Shown piece after piece: positions 44,097 through 53,573 of a stretch of 64,000 bases of DNA (position 1 is the first letter of the stretch; each line of letters opens with the position of its first letter). Origin of the DNA: Pyrenula massariospora (lineage: Eukaryota; Ascomycota; Eurotiomycetes; Pyrenulales; Pyrenulaceae); contig JAGFMI010000008.1 in the NCBI GenBank assembly GCA_021030905.1, forward strand, positions 1,364,001 through 1,428,000. Direction: 5' to 3'. The notes under the pieces were generated by a model that was not told the DNA's origin, searched no databases, and was given only the letters and a program-made list of their open reading frames with translations. Both the position numbers and the translations under genes were made by a program.

Positions 44097-44131
44097 AAAG
44101 TCTGCAGACTAAAGTCTGCAGACTAAAGTCT
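44097..44131. repeat. 14-bp tandem repeat of a perfect palindrome
   Basis: Unit AAAGTCTGCAGACT, two and a half copies. Each unit contains the 12-bp palindrome AGTCTGCAGACT. Confidence 0.85.
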
Positions 44132-45369
44132 TGACACGCAGTGAAATTCGCATGAGTGTTTCACACCTCGACACAGAAATAATGAGACCTACATGCAGCC
44201 ACAACGGCAGTGTCGCGGCTTGGTGGAGTAGAAGGAACTTGTGCTTCAGCCACACCATTGAATGGTGAAGAACCCATAAATTTATCCGGCGCGATCTTTT
44301 CATCTGCTCCCACGGTTCTGGGACAACCCTATCTGGAATTGGCGTGTTGGTGGGATTCGTGGTGGGAAGCGATCTGGAACGGGGAAAGGCAGGCTTTTCG
44401 TTCTTCAAAGTGAGTGGAAGAAAGTGTCGCAATCGCCAGGCAAGAGGAAACATCAGAGGTTGCATACAACCGGGATGAGCGCTGATCGCGGAAGTCGACA
44501 GGGGAAGGGGGATGAAAATCGTAGTTGGTGTGGTTGTTCTTCTGCAGCGCGGCTGTCTGTGCACACGGCTTGGCCTGTAAGCGAGTGCAGGTCAGCGTCA
44601 CCCACTCGCCCGCCTGATCAATCGCTGCGGGTCTCATGGTGGCTCGTATCTGCTTGGCATGACCAGGGTTCCGTCGGTCTACGACGTTGAGAGTCGTGCT
44701 GGTCTGTGGAGAGGGATGGTGTTGAAGGGTGGAGGGGTGATCGTTCGTGGCGGTGGGATATTGGGATGGCCGTGGGCGTCGACGTGGGCAGCGTGGAGCC
44801 AAGAGAGCGCCGTAACAATTGTCATGAAATGAAGCCCAGCAGGCTGGATCTGGGGTGCGGTGCATAACTTTGTCCACGCACCCACTCCCAGTCGCAAACC
44901 CTGCCATCCCTTCCTCCAGCAACCGCATTCCCGGGACTCTCCCTCCACACCTCCTGGCTCCCCATCAAGCACTCCCAACCATGCCTCTGGCGTTCTTCTG
45001 GATAAAGTCCAAAATGAGGTTGCCAGCCTTTCCACCAATCGACCTACGTCTCTCGCCCCTCTGACCTTCTTATCCGAGATATGGCTGAGTGGTCAACAAT
45101 CTACACTTTTCTAGAAGGAATGGCGTCTCCTTCGCGCTGAGCTATCGATCGGTGATGGAAGCGACATTAGTCCGAAGCAGTGGCGATATCGCTGGGCCCT
45201 GCATTTGCCCAAAGAATACTTTTTCTTGCAGATGAACCACTGCTGTGATGGCCCCCGAAAACGGGCGAAAGCAATCTGCTTTCGGTATCCATCTAGACTC
45301 CCACGGAGGGCGACGGAGCATGGCCTTTTGACTCTGCGATGAAAGTGGTGGCAGCGCTGGCGTATTCCA

Positions 45370-45410
45370 CCGAAGCCCTAAAAGGCCCCTAGAACTTTTA
45401 GGTCCTTCGG
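45370..45410. repeat. Strong inverted repeat / hairpin
   Basis: Arms CCGAAGCCCTAAAAG (45370-45384) and CTTTTAGGTCCTTCGG (45395-45410) pair over about 15 bp with one bulge and one mismatch; the loop is 10 nt. It lies about 850 bp upstream of the next gene, in GC-rich DNA. Confidence 0.7.
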
Positions 45411-46258
45411 TCCCAGGGAACCCCCCGGCTGGCCCACTGCACCGGCGCCTGCAGCTGGTTAGCGACTCCGGGCCACTCCACGTTAGAGGTACCGAACAAA
45501 CACCAGGCCTGGCGCCCGGAAGTCGAGGTACCCCACTAACAGACCCTCCCTGGCCCGCCGCTCCCCAATTTTCGGGTTACGCTTGTCCACTCCCGCTTGC
45601 TCGACTTCGGCCAACTCACGGTGCAAAATGATGTGGCCTGGCCGACCTGTTGCTCGCTTCCACCCGCCATGGGCCGCTCGCCCATCGTTTGCTTCCTACC
45701 GCTCAATTGCCACCGTTCTCCTCTTTTCCCACCTGCTCACCGAAACTTCTTGCTACGACTCCTTCATCCTCATCGTCGACATTCGACATCCGTAGCCGTC
45801 GTACACAGAGGAAGAATTGTACCGCCGTGTACCCGAGGCTCTGGTTCGTCGTCCTCTACCGGTCCACATCAGCGCTTCCGTGCGATACGGCGCACGGCCA
45901 ACCCGAGAGCCTGGGTCTGCCATCCCAGCCAATTGTCCCCCAAAGTCAACCAGACTCCCTAATTGAGGTGCCACGGATTTGCTTTCACTCACGTGGCTCT
46001 TTTCAATCCCAACCGCTTGCTACGGCTACCACTTGTCATACTCAGTTGGCACGTTAACGTCGCCCCGAAATTAACTATCCTGCCTCGAGAAATCTCTCAC
46101 TCCCCGGCTACCCCACCATCTGAAGCCTTTTCAAATACGATCGCTCAACAGCAAACATACTGAAACTAGGTCAATTCCGTTCACAACTTCGCTGTTCTTG
46201 ACTATTTGCAAAAGATATATCTATGTCGAGATAAGCAATCTACGCTCAGCGGGACAGA

Positions 46259-47492
46259 ATGAGCGCTCCGGGCTCAAGCCAACCCGCGGGAGAGGACAAG
46301 CCAGAAGGCTTTTCTAGGGTCATCAAACGGATGAGAACCGTGCTAAGAAGAGGCAAGCCGAAGAAAGAATCGACGTCGGGAGGCTCAGCAGTCACTGCAC
46401 CAGCCAAGGAAGGAAAGCCCAAATCTGAGACACCAGTGTAAGCACAGTAGACCAAAATATCTAGAATCTCGACTGACTTGACCTTTCAGGACACAACCCA
46501 GTGCGCCAGCCACCACCTCGAAAACTGTTTTAAAGGATGAACCTCCAACCGCACCGAAAGAGTCCGTGAGTGGCGTGAGGAAGGTCGATGCTAATGCTCG
46601 GATATTGGAGCAGAGGGAGAAGGCAAAACGCATGTTCGCTAGACACGGTTTGAATCTCGAAGATCATGAATGGATAATCACGCCAAGGGATCCCGTCGAG
46701 AGAGTCGAAAAACCTATCCGCATGAGGGTTCGCTACACATGTCACAGATGTCAGATGACCTTTGGTTCGGGATCCAAAACATGTTCGAGCTGCTCTCATC
46801 ATCGCTGCAAGAATTGCACGCGTTACCCGCCGCGGAAACCGAAAGGTCCAAAAGCAGCAGCAGCAAGTGAGACGGTCGCGTTACCTGAAAAGAAACCCAA
46901 GCGGCGGTCTGAAGTTTTGCTAACTCTACCCTCACGCACTGGAGGACAAGATTTGGTCCGCAAACCTATTAAACAACGAGTCCGAAGAACTTGCCATCTT
47001 TGTGGGGGTCCATTCCAGGCTCGCGCAACAGTATGCACTGGTTGTCAGCATGAGCGCTGCAATCTATGTCCCCGTGATCCGTATGTTTACCTTCTACGTG
47101 AAAATCTTCAGTGAACTAACCTTCGCTTTAGAGCAAAATTACATAAATACCCTGAAGGCTACCCTGGTGACATATTGGCAGAGGAAGAAGAGGGAGAGAA
47201 TGGAAAACAGGCGGAGGTCAAGAGAGCTAGGCTGCGTGTGCGATGGACGTGCCATTCTTGCTCGAAACACTTAACAGAAGGAGAGGCTACCTGCACCGAG
47301 TGTGGTCATGACCGATGTAAAGATTGCAAGAGAGAGTCGTAAGTCATGTGCTTCAAGTCTGTGGAAAGAATTTGCTAACAATACACTAGCCCGAGAAAAG
47401 TGAAACCCGAGCCTGATCCAGAGGTTCTCAAAAGCCTACAAAGGAGATTGGAGGCGCTGCAAGTGGACAAGCCAGGAGGAGAAGGAAGCTAA
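46259..47492 (+). CDS. Fungal protein with three Cys/His ribbon repeats
   Basis: Four exons, 46259-46437, 46490-47080, 47132-47338 and 47390-47492, introns 52, 51 and 51 nt, 359 residues. Three copies of a motif C-H-x-C-x(9-11)-C-x2-C-x-H-x-R-C-x2-C are seen: YTCHRCQMTFGSGSKTC, RTCHLCGGPFQARATVC and WTCHSCSKHLTEGEATC, each followed by a C..C.H.RC..C half. Each could bind one or two zinc ions. Between them are Lys/Pro-rich linkers, and the N-terminus is basic (VIKRMRTVLRRGKPKK). The architecture suggests a nucleic-acid or protein-binding scaffold, possibly nuclear; I recognise no named homologue. Confidence 0.82.
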
Positions 47493-49065
47493 CAACGGGC
47501 CAACCTTTACGATACACCACGTTCATGCGAGTTGAGGGATTCGAGGTTCGAAAAGAAGTAATATACCTTTTTTTTGCTGGAAGTGAAGGTTGTTGATGAT
47601 CTGAACGATATTTACCTTCTGAACGAAAAGCATGCTCTGATCCCTAGCTTTCCTAGTTGTGAGTCACCAACTGCGTGTTGCAAATATGTCATGGTCACCT
47701 TAGGCCTATGATAGGGAGCAAATCATCCACAATTGATCTTTGCTTATCGCATACACGAGTCGTTTGGTGATTTTGACATGCCGTCCACCTCTCAACCGCT
47801 ACGAGATGACCTTGTGGTCCTAAACGTGGTGACAATCACGGGCCTGTGGTTTGCTAGCCCGATTAATGGCAAAATAATTTTTTCTGGCGGTCTTCGCACA
47901 CTAGGATAGGCATGTGAGTATCTAGACTTTGACCTGTGCATTACAAGCCGTGCCATTTCGTTCATGCCTCGAGCTCGCAGCGCCGTTCCAGCAGTCTCCT
48001 TCCGCTATCGGCTGTCTTGAAGCTAGAGACACTCGGCATGTACACGCATGCAAGCGTAGTAGTAGCACACACAAGTCTTTGGGGCATCCGGCTGAGCTCC
48101 GCGTGGTTCATGCATTCAGGTTGGTGCGTTGTGGAGCGGACGCGTGCCACGTCAGTCGCCACGACAAGGGTAGGGTTTGTTGTAGATTTGGCTTGACGGC
48201 TCTCTTAGGGACTGGTGAAAAAGCTGATGCTCACGCTGTAGTGAGGACATCCTAGCTTTTGTGCCTGTAATTTCGCTTACAGCCCGTGCATACTTATAAT
48301 GCTCGGAGTCGAACCTCTGCAGTAAACAGGCATTGAGCAGTTTGAATAAGGCTACCCATGCCAGAAAAGCTTTAAGACAAGCCCGAACCAAAACTTAATC
48401 CCAATGAGATGCTTGTTCCTGGCAAAGAATTCCCAAACTTAGCAGCGGGCAGAAATCGCTCTCATTGATCAAGATCCTTTACCCAACAAAGTTGTTCACT
48501 AACAAAATTGTTCACTATCGAATTTCGCTGTGAATCTCATCTTTGGGAGACCGTTCTCAATCACCTCAACCTTCCTAGCATACTACCGCCGAAGTCTCGT
48601 TCATGCTCAGATATCGCCCCGTCAACCAACCCCTATCCCCATTATACAACCATACGGCTGCTACACCTGCTAACTCAGGCTGGTCCAGGGCGAAGCGTTT
48701 CATGCCTTGAATCGTGTTCGTATCGACCTGTCCAGGACCCAAAAGTAAGGGCTGTGATACTGCGCTGAAGCGTCAGAGGATTTCAACAAGCTTAGTAATC
48801 GTGAATTTCGAAACGAAATAAGCTATCTCTCTCTAGAATACCGAGTTGGATGAGAGATCATATTGCTGGTCGATTTGAAGCCAGCTTTCAGAGAAAGTGA
48901 GAAGTCATCAGGATCCTTCTTTTAACATTGACATCCTGCATTTCATTCGCGGTATTTCGTGAGTTAATGTATATGTAGCAGACGTACGGGTTCGATGATA
49001 AGCGCCTTGTCCTTCTGCAAAGGTAAATACGCAGAAGAGCCGACAAAGATATCATATCATTCTGA
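47493..49065. other. Gene-poor interval (1.6 kb)
   Basis: Several short frames on both strands start at non-ATG codons and show no domain. I see nothing functional. Confidence 0.45.
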
Positions 49066-49430
49066 CTAGACCGCTTTGTCAACTTTTAGACGAGTTGTAG
49101 TTGATTTAGCCGTTTCATTGTGTACCAGTGTGTCCACATAACCAAATCGCTCTTTCGCAATCTCGGATAGGTTTTTTACAAATCTATCGCTTGGGGAATC
49201 TGTAAATATCAATATGACCTTTACTTGGAGATTGATGCCTTTGATAGTGCTCTCGATCTCTGCTAAGTTGGTGGCGTTTCCTGGGATTAGGGTCATCGCC
49301 TTAGGAGATGCCTCTACAAAGTGCGTGCCAGAATTGGTCATGCGTTGAACTTGAGGATGCGATTTCTTGAAGAACTTCTCTTATTTGCAACCGCATGCTT
49401 TGCTTGGCTCTGATGATTACATTCACCTCA
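49066..49430 (-). pseudogene. Possible short-chain dehydrogenase relic
   Basis: In frame to a stop at 49066, a stretch reads KERFGYVDTLVHNE, resembling the SDR motif FGxIDxLVNNAG, preceded by MTLIPGNATNLAEIESTIKG, like the usual D-x-x-(D/N) strand before it. Just upstream, in another frame, EVNVIIRAKQSMRLQIREVL resembles the loop after the Rossmann glycine motif. The glycine motif, the YxxxK active site and an open frame linking the parts are all missing, so this looks like a frameshifted remnant of about 120 residues. Confidence 0.4.
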
Positions 49431-49715
49431 CCATGCTGGAGGGATAATTTGGACTGCGTTGGCTCACGGGGTACACGTCGCCCGCTGTCCGTCTGGTAAA
49501 GGCTTCCTAAAGCTACTAATCAGTTAGAAGCTTCTGAATCCGTTCATAGAAATCTCTATTGCAGTACAGCTTGGGGATTGAGAAACATTATACGTCGGGA
49601 GCGGAATAGAGACAAGGCAGGTTGAGTAGGAATAGCCAAGTGATATCTTGAGGATGATAGGCAATCCTCTAGTTAGTTTTGAAGACATGTGATATTTCCA
49701 GTCGCATTAAGAAAG
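49431..49715. other. Intergenic
   Basis: Short interval between the SDR-like relic and the small gene at 49716; nothing recognised. Confidence 0.35.
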
Positions 49716-50080
49716 ATGCGGCCAACAGAGAAGGATCCAAAGAAGCGACCACGGAAGGTTGAATTGAAGTGGATTGCTTTTCCTGACCATGAGCAATCAT
49801 ATGGCACATTCGCGAGGCCCAACGACCACCGAGCCCAACTTACATATAACCAAATGTATGCTCCCTAATGACTCTCTCCATGGAGACAGGGCTGCCGTTC
49901 TCAAATTATAGGCCGACCTTACCTCTGTCGCCAGAAACGCACTCGAGCTTTAGCCAGAAAACTTCATTGAATTCAGCTATAGTTTCCTGTTACGATAAGT
50001 TCCTTTGTCGAGTCTTCGCCCAAGATGAAGGTGAGTCTAAGCCATGGGTTCATTGGCCCCGAATAGTAGTCAGTACGTAG
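49716..50080 (+). CDS. Small split gene, hypothetical (102 aa)
   Basis: Exon 1, 49716-49855, begins MRPTEKDPKKRPRKVELKW and continues through FPDHEQSYGTFARPNDH; exon 2, 49912-50080, continues TLPLSPETHSSFSQKTSLNS and ends VHWPRIVVST. The 56-nt intron has donor GTATGC and acceptor TTATAG, and phases fit. A GTGAGT donor at 50032 leaves open a longer alternative. The product is soluble, basic at the N-terminus, with two cysteines (SCYDKFLCR). No family recognised and no signal peptide. Confidence 0.45.
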
Positions 50081-50511
50081 AGACGGGACATACCCTCACA
50101 GTGTCTATGATGCATGTAAGTTGCAATTTGCGCATAACTCCTGTGCCGAGTGAGTAGTTTTTATCCACATTGTTCATACCGTCTTCGGTTGCAGGGCAGC
50201 CTACTTGAGAGCCAATCTTCCCCGCAAGACGCCGCCAACGCCTACTTGCGAATTAATGTAATTAGGTATCTAATTATCGGACGTCTAGCCTACTGATAAA
50301 TTAGAATCGGTGAAGGCATGAATCTCTAGCTAGTCAAGCCTTCCATGTGATCAGGGAAGATCCAGATTTCCTTTTGACTTCGTCATTTCAAGAGCCTGGT
50401 ACGATGCTGCACGCGTCTTCATATCACCAACGAGAGAATATTGAACGAACAATGTGAATCTGAGAAACCACTTCCAGAATTTTCTTTAGCTTGAGAGCAT
50501 ACTTGCAGACC
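50081..50511. other. Intergenic, promoter of the coiled-coil gene
   Basis: 431 bp without a credible coding frame. Confidence 0.35.
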
Positions 50512-51228
50512 ATGCCTCGAAAATTGCCCTGGCTTACTGGACAAGAAGATCGCAAAAAGTCTCAGGCAGAGAAAAGGCTACAATCACTACCAAATCGGAG
50601 AGATGATCTCTCTCAGAATTCTCTAGAGAATGTTCGTGGCAAAGATCTAGTGTCTACATCGTCTACATTGAAGAGAAGAGCAAGCAGAACGCCATCAACG
50701 TCCCCGCCACCAGCACCGCCAACGGAGGATTATATACGTAACGGTTGGGATAAAGATGACGCATGGATGATGGTGGAGGATGAATTCTATGCTATGGCCC
50801 AATCATTCACAAGTCATCTTCATTGGCAGGAGTATAAGAGGCTTAAAGACAAAGCAAGGGCCGAGAAGTCAGCTAATCGGAAGGACACGGTAGTTGATCA
50901 GAGGAAGCGGATGGAGATACAGCTGAAGCTGGAGGCTTCTGAGCTCCGCGCTAAGCACAACAAAGTTCTAAATGGTCTGACCAGTGAAGCTGACGCTGAG
51001 GTTGACAATGATAAAGAGGATGATCCATGGGTGGGAACAACACTATATGGGTTGATGACTAGCCCTAGGAAGCCTCAAATGGCACTTGTAGGTCTTGAGA
51101 AGGTCAAATCTTCGACGAGAGCTGCAGCCGGATATTCTCAATTGCTATCGAAAGACAAGAAAAGCGTTTCTGATGAAGAAGAAGATGACGATGATGACCT
51201 TGACGCGCTCCCTAGTTATCCTTCCTAA
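50512..51228 (+). CDS. Conserved fungal hypothetical protein, coiled-coil, acidic tail
   Basis: One exon from the ATG at 50512 (MPRKLPWLTGQED) to 51228, 238 residues. A basic, Ser/Pro-rich N-terminal third is followed by the block GWDKDDAWMMVEDEFYAMAQ and SFTSHLHWQEYKRL, then a Lys/Glu-rich helix (about 115-165) likely to coil, and a C-terminus with DEEEDDDDDLDALPSYPS. I have seen proteins with this central block annotated only as hypothetical in other ascomycetes. The layout suggests a nuclear protein; function is unknown. Confidence 0.75.
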   Translation: MPRKLPWLTGQEDRKKSQAEKRLQSLPNRRDDLSQNSLENVRGKDLVSTSSTLKRRASRTPSTSPPPAPPTEDYIRNGWDKDDAWMMVEDEFYAMAQSFTSHLHWQEYKRLKDKARAEKSANRKDTVVDQRKRMEIQLKLEASELRAKHNKVLNGLTSEADAEVDNDKEDDPWVGTTLYGLMTSPRKPQMALVGLEKVKSSTRAAAGYSQLLSKDKKSVSDEEEDDDDDLDALPSYPS

Positions 51229-51578
51229 TCTATATTTCAACGAAAATCTCTGCAGTCTCGGCAAGGAAGTTTGAAAACACCGACCAGATCAACTGACAGG
51301 ACAGCATTCAAGCTATACGTGAATGACAAATTTGGTCCGGAACGGACGCGATTCTCGCACCTGGATTGAAAGCATTGGTGGATTTAGATGATGTTCTAAT
51401 ATCTCTGATCTTTTCTAATCTAGCGTCGCTGTTGTACACATTTTTCCTCTCATAGATGAGATTGCCGAAGCTGAATGGTCGCACCATCGCCGCAGTCAGC
51501 GTTCTCTACAAAAAAACAATAACTGTGATGGAAAGCTGTCGCCTGTCCGCCGGCATCTAACCCCGATGCTTTGGCGAG
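51229..51578. other. Convergent 3' interval
   Basis: 350 bp between two stops. A minus-strand frame here could be an alternative last exon of the gene at 51579 but is less likely than the one chosen. Confidence 0.35.
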
Positions 51579-52170
51579 TCAAAACCAGTTACGCACCCCT
51601 CTTTCGTCTTCGAGGCGTTTTCGACAGCGCTGCTTGCCCTAAGCTAATAAGCTACTTTGTATAGATGATCATCCTCGCAGAACTTACTTGAGTATTGGGC
51701 AAACCGGAGCACCGGAAGCCACATGTTGGAATCCAGTTGGTGCTGACTAGCGTTGAAAAATTAGTGACCATTTCAGTATGTAAGATAGAGCGAGTCTTAC
51801 AATTCTGACAGGAGATTTGGAAACTTTCCCATCCAATTTCGCTCTCATCCATCGGGTGCTTTTCCTCATCGATTTTCTGACCTTGATTATGGAGCGCATT
51901 TTCAAGACCTTGAATCAAGCTTCTTTGGAGAGCTAGAGATTTGGGGCTTGGAGATCTGAAGATGATCGAAGCGAACGGTTTGGAAGAAAAGATTGGAAGA
52001 AAGGATTGGACAAAGACAAGCTTCTGAAAGGGATAGTAAGGAGAGAGCTGGAAGGTGTGATTGAGGAAAATTGTTAATATCATGATAGTCCGAAAGACCG
52101 ACGGAGAAAACAAGGACCAAGGGCTTTTATGGGACAATCGGGCGGACGAAAAAATTTCCTGCATCGGCAT
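51579..52170 (-). CDS. Hypothetical three-exon gene with Cys-rich C-terminus (162 aa)
   Basis: Exons 51801-52170, 51688-51746 and 51579-51638, introns of 54 and 49 nt with good donors (GTAAGA, GTAAGT) and in-phase joins. The ATG at 52170 begins MPMQEIFSSARLSHKSPW. The first exon has a hydrophobic stretch (FRTIMILTIFLNHTFQL); the C-terminal part gives FSTNWIPTCGFRCSGLPNTQ and ends in a basic KQRCRKRLEDERGVRNWF. Five cysteines cluster near the end. No family recognised. The first exon is the weakest part of the model; the two small 3' exons are more convincing. Confidence 0.4.
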
Positions 52171-52516
52171 TTGAGACAATCTCCTTGGCGACGTGCTATC
52201 CTGGTGCCTTTAACTGGCTTCTTACGAGGAATCTCTAATCTGCTGCGGAGTCCGGAGAATGTGTGAAAGTAGTTTTCTATATTGCTTCAAATCCCTTGCC
52301 GAGGAATGCGCCACCATTCCCCATGGGAAGACTTCACGGTTCTCCGAAGTACTCCTAGAGAACGCCGAAGATGATTAGAAGTAGGCTAGGACAGTAGTTT
52401 CTTACGCATGTTTAAAACGGCTTCTCGAAAAAAGGTGGTACGACAGCGGTGGTAACCTTTGCTTGAGAGTCAGTCTTGAAGTTGAAGCATAGATTGTCCG
52501 GCAGACGAGCTTTGTA

Positions 52517-52599
52517 TGAGGCTGGATGTCAGAAGCTATAGCGCATTTATTTATTAGCAGGTATTGCATGCGCCACAACTTCTAACGCTGTCCTATGAG
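52517..52599. repeat. Inverted-repeat element, copy 5 (MITE-like)
   Basis: Left GAGGCTGGATGTCAGAAGCT, right ATGCGCCACAACTTCTAACG. The right end is almost the same as copy 1 (GCGCCACGACTTCTGAC) apart from transitions. Confidence 0.6.
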
Positions 52600-52696
52600 T
52601 CAAGCAAAAAGGCGAGCTCTGTAGTTCAGCCTTGCGAGGCTACAGCCTTGATAGACTAACTCAACTAAGCTAGTGTGTCTATGGCTATGCAAATGC

Positions 52697-52734
52697 CTTT
52701 CTTCTCTCTCTCTCTGTCCCTCTCTCCCCCTCTG
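52697..52734 (+). promoter_or_regulatory. CT-rich tract just upstream of TOA2
   Basis: A nearly pure pyrimidine run of about 38 nt ends some 32 bp before the ATG. Such tracts mark transcription starts in many filamentous fungi. Confidence 0.5.
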
Positions 52735-52766
52735 ACAACCTCACACGATCTTCGCTAGGTTGCAAG

Positions 52767-53210
52767 ATGTCGGCTGCTCAATTCTACGAGATCTACCGCG
52801 GAAGCAGGTAAGCTGATCATGCTCAACTGCAAGCCATCACTGCTTAGATCTCTCAAGTATCGGCGCGGCTCTCATCGACACTGTCGACGATCTCATCAAC
52901 GATGGAAGCATCGAGCCTCAACTCGCTATGAAGGTGCTCACCAATTTTGATAAAGCAATTGCGACGGAGCTTGGATCGAATACTAAACTCGACAAGTTGA
53001 ATTTCAAGGTGAGCTTGGGAATCAACGATCTCGGGTTACCTAGATTAACAATAGTCCTAATAGGGCCACCTTGATACATACCGCTTCTGTGACGAAGTCT
53101 GGACCTTTCTGATCAAGGATGTACATTTCAAGGTTAACAACAACGAGACTTTTGACGCGGACAAGGTGAAGATAGTGGCATGTAATAGCAAGAAGCCAGG
53201 TGATGCATGA
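52767..53210 (+). CDS. TOA2: Transcription factor IIA gamma (small) subunit
   Basis: Three exons, 52767-52807, 52858-53008 and 53064-53210, introns 50 and 55 nt, 112 residues. The acceptor at 52857 (CTCAAG) is chosen over an earlier one because it restores [20 protein letters not shown], the conserved start of the four-helix bundle. Next come [15 protein letters not shown] and, in the beta-barrel half, [24 protein letters not shown] gamma pairs with the alpha/beta subunit and stabilises TBP on promoter DNA. Length matches the family (105-125). Confidence 0.96.
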
Positions 53211-53573
53211 GCGGGAGGGGTCTTCTATCGGGCGGGAATTTTGGGGTCATTTTCGGGAATGCATAGCGTAGGAGTCAATGATTTGAGCGGTCTCCCGTGC
53301 CTTTAGGTCTAGCGGCAGATGCATAGATGAATACCCAAGTACTTGCTGGCAATTTGGTGGAGGTGAAGATCTCGGCGTGCACAGATCTTAAGGGCAAGAG
53401 GCTCAGTGTTAAGCTTTCCCCATGCCGCCCCTCCCCCGCCACAATCATCATACCCAAATGTGCCTGAAAGAAGCTTTCTCGAACTCCATCAGTGCTTGAA
53501 CCTTGTGCTTATCGCTTCTTTGAGTGCGTGTGTGGAATGCCCGTACCTGAACCACCTTTTCCCTGTCACCAAC
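53211..53573. other. Intergenic, aldehyde dehydrogenase promoter
   Basis: 363 bp. The dehydrogenase frame is open up to 53406 but the family's N-terminus fits the ATG at 53574, so the upstream part is taken as leader. Confidence 0.4.

Larger units (their letters stand above)
42715..46258. other. Gene-poor interval (3.5 kb)
   Basis: No confident gene. It contains inverted-repeat copy 4 (43552-43636), a 14-bp palindromic tandem repeat (44097-44131), a strong hairpin (45370-45410) and a C/T-rich stretch (45540-46150) that is likely the 5' region of the Cys/His-ribbon gene. The longest frame is on minus at 44329-44928 (199 codons from an ATG), Arg/Pro/His rich and without domain; I do not call it. 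Confidence 0.5.
52171..52766. other. Intergenic with repeat element and CT tract
   Basis: Divergent region of 596 bp between the hypothetical gene and TOA2. It holds inverted-repeat copy 5 (52517-52599) and the CT-rich tract near the TOA2 start. Confidence 0.5.

Noticed and set aside
44329-44928. 199-codon minus-strand ORF starting with ATG
   Set aside because: Arg/Pro/His/Thr-rich composition, no domain, no supporting splice pattern; likely chance in GC-rich DNA.
45583-46057. Overlapping plus-strand ORFs rich in Ser, Pro and Thr
   Set aside because: They lie in a C/T-rich leader of the ribbon-protein gene, overlap each other in different frames and show no domain.
47929-48255. 108-codon plus-strand frame
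   Set aside because: No domain, mixed overlapping frames, no intron evidence.
48300-48322. Minus-strand GGTTCGACTCC, like a tRNA B box
   Set aside because: No T-stem pairing and no cloverleaf around it.
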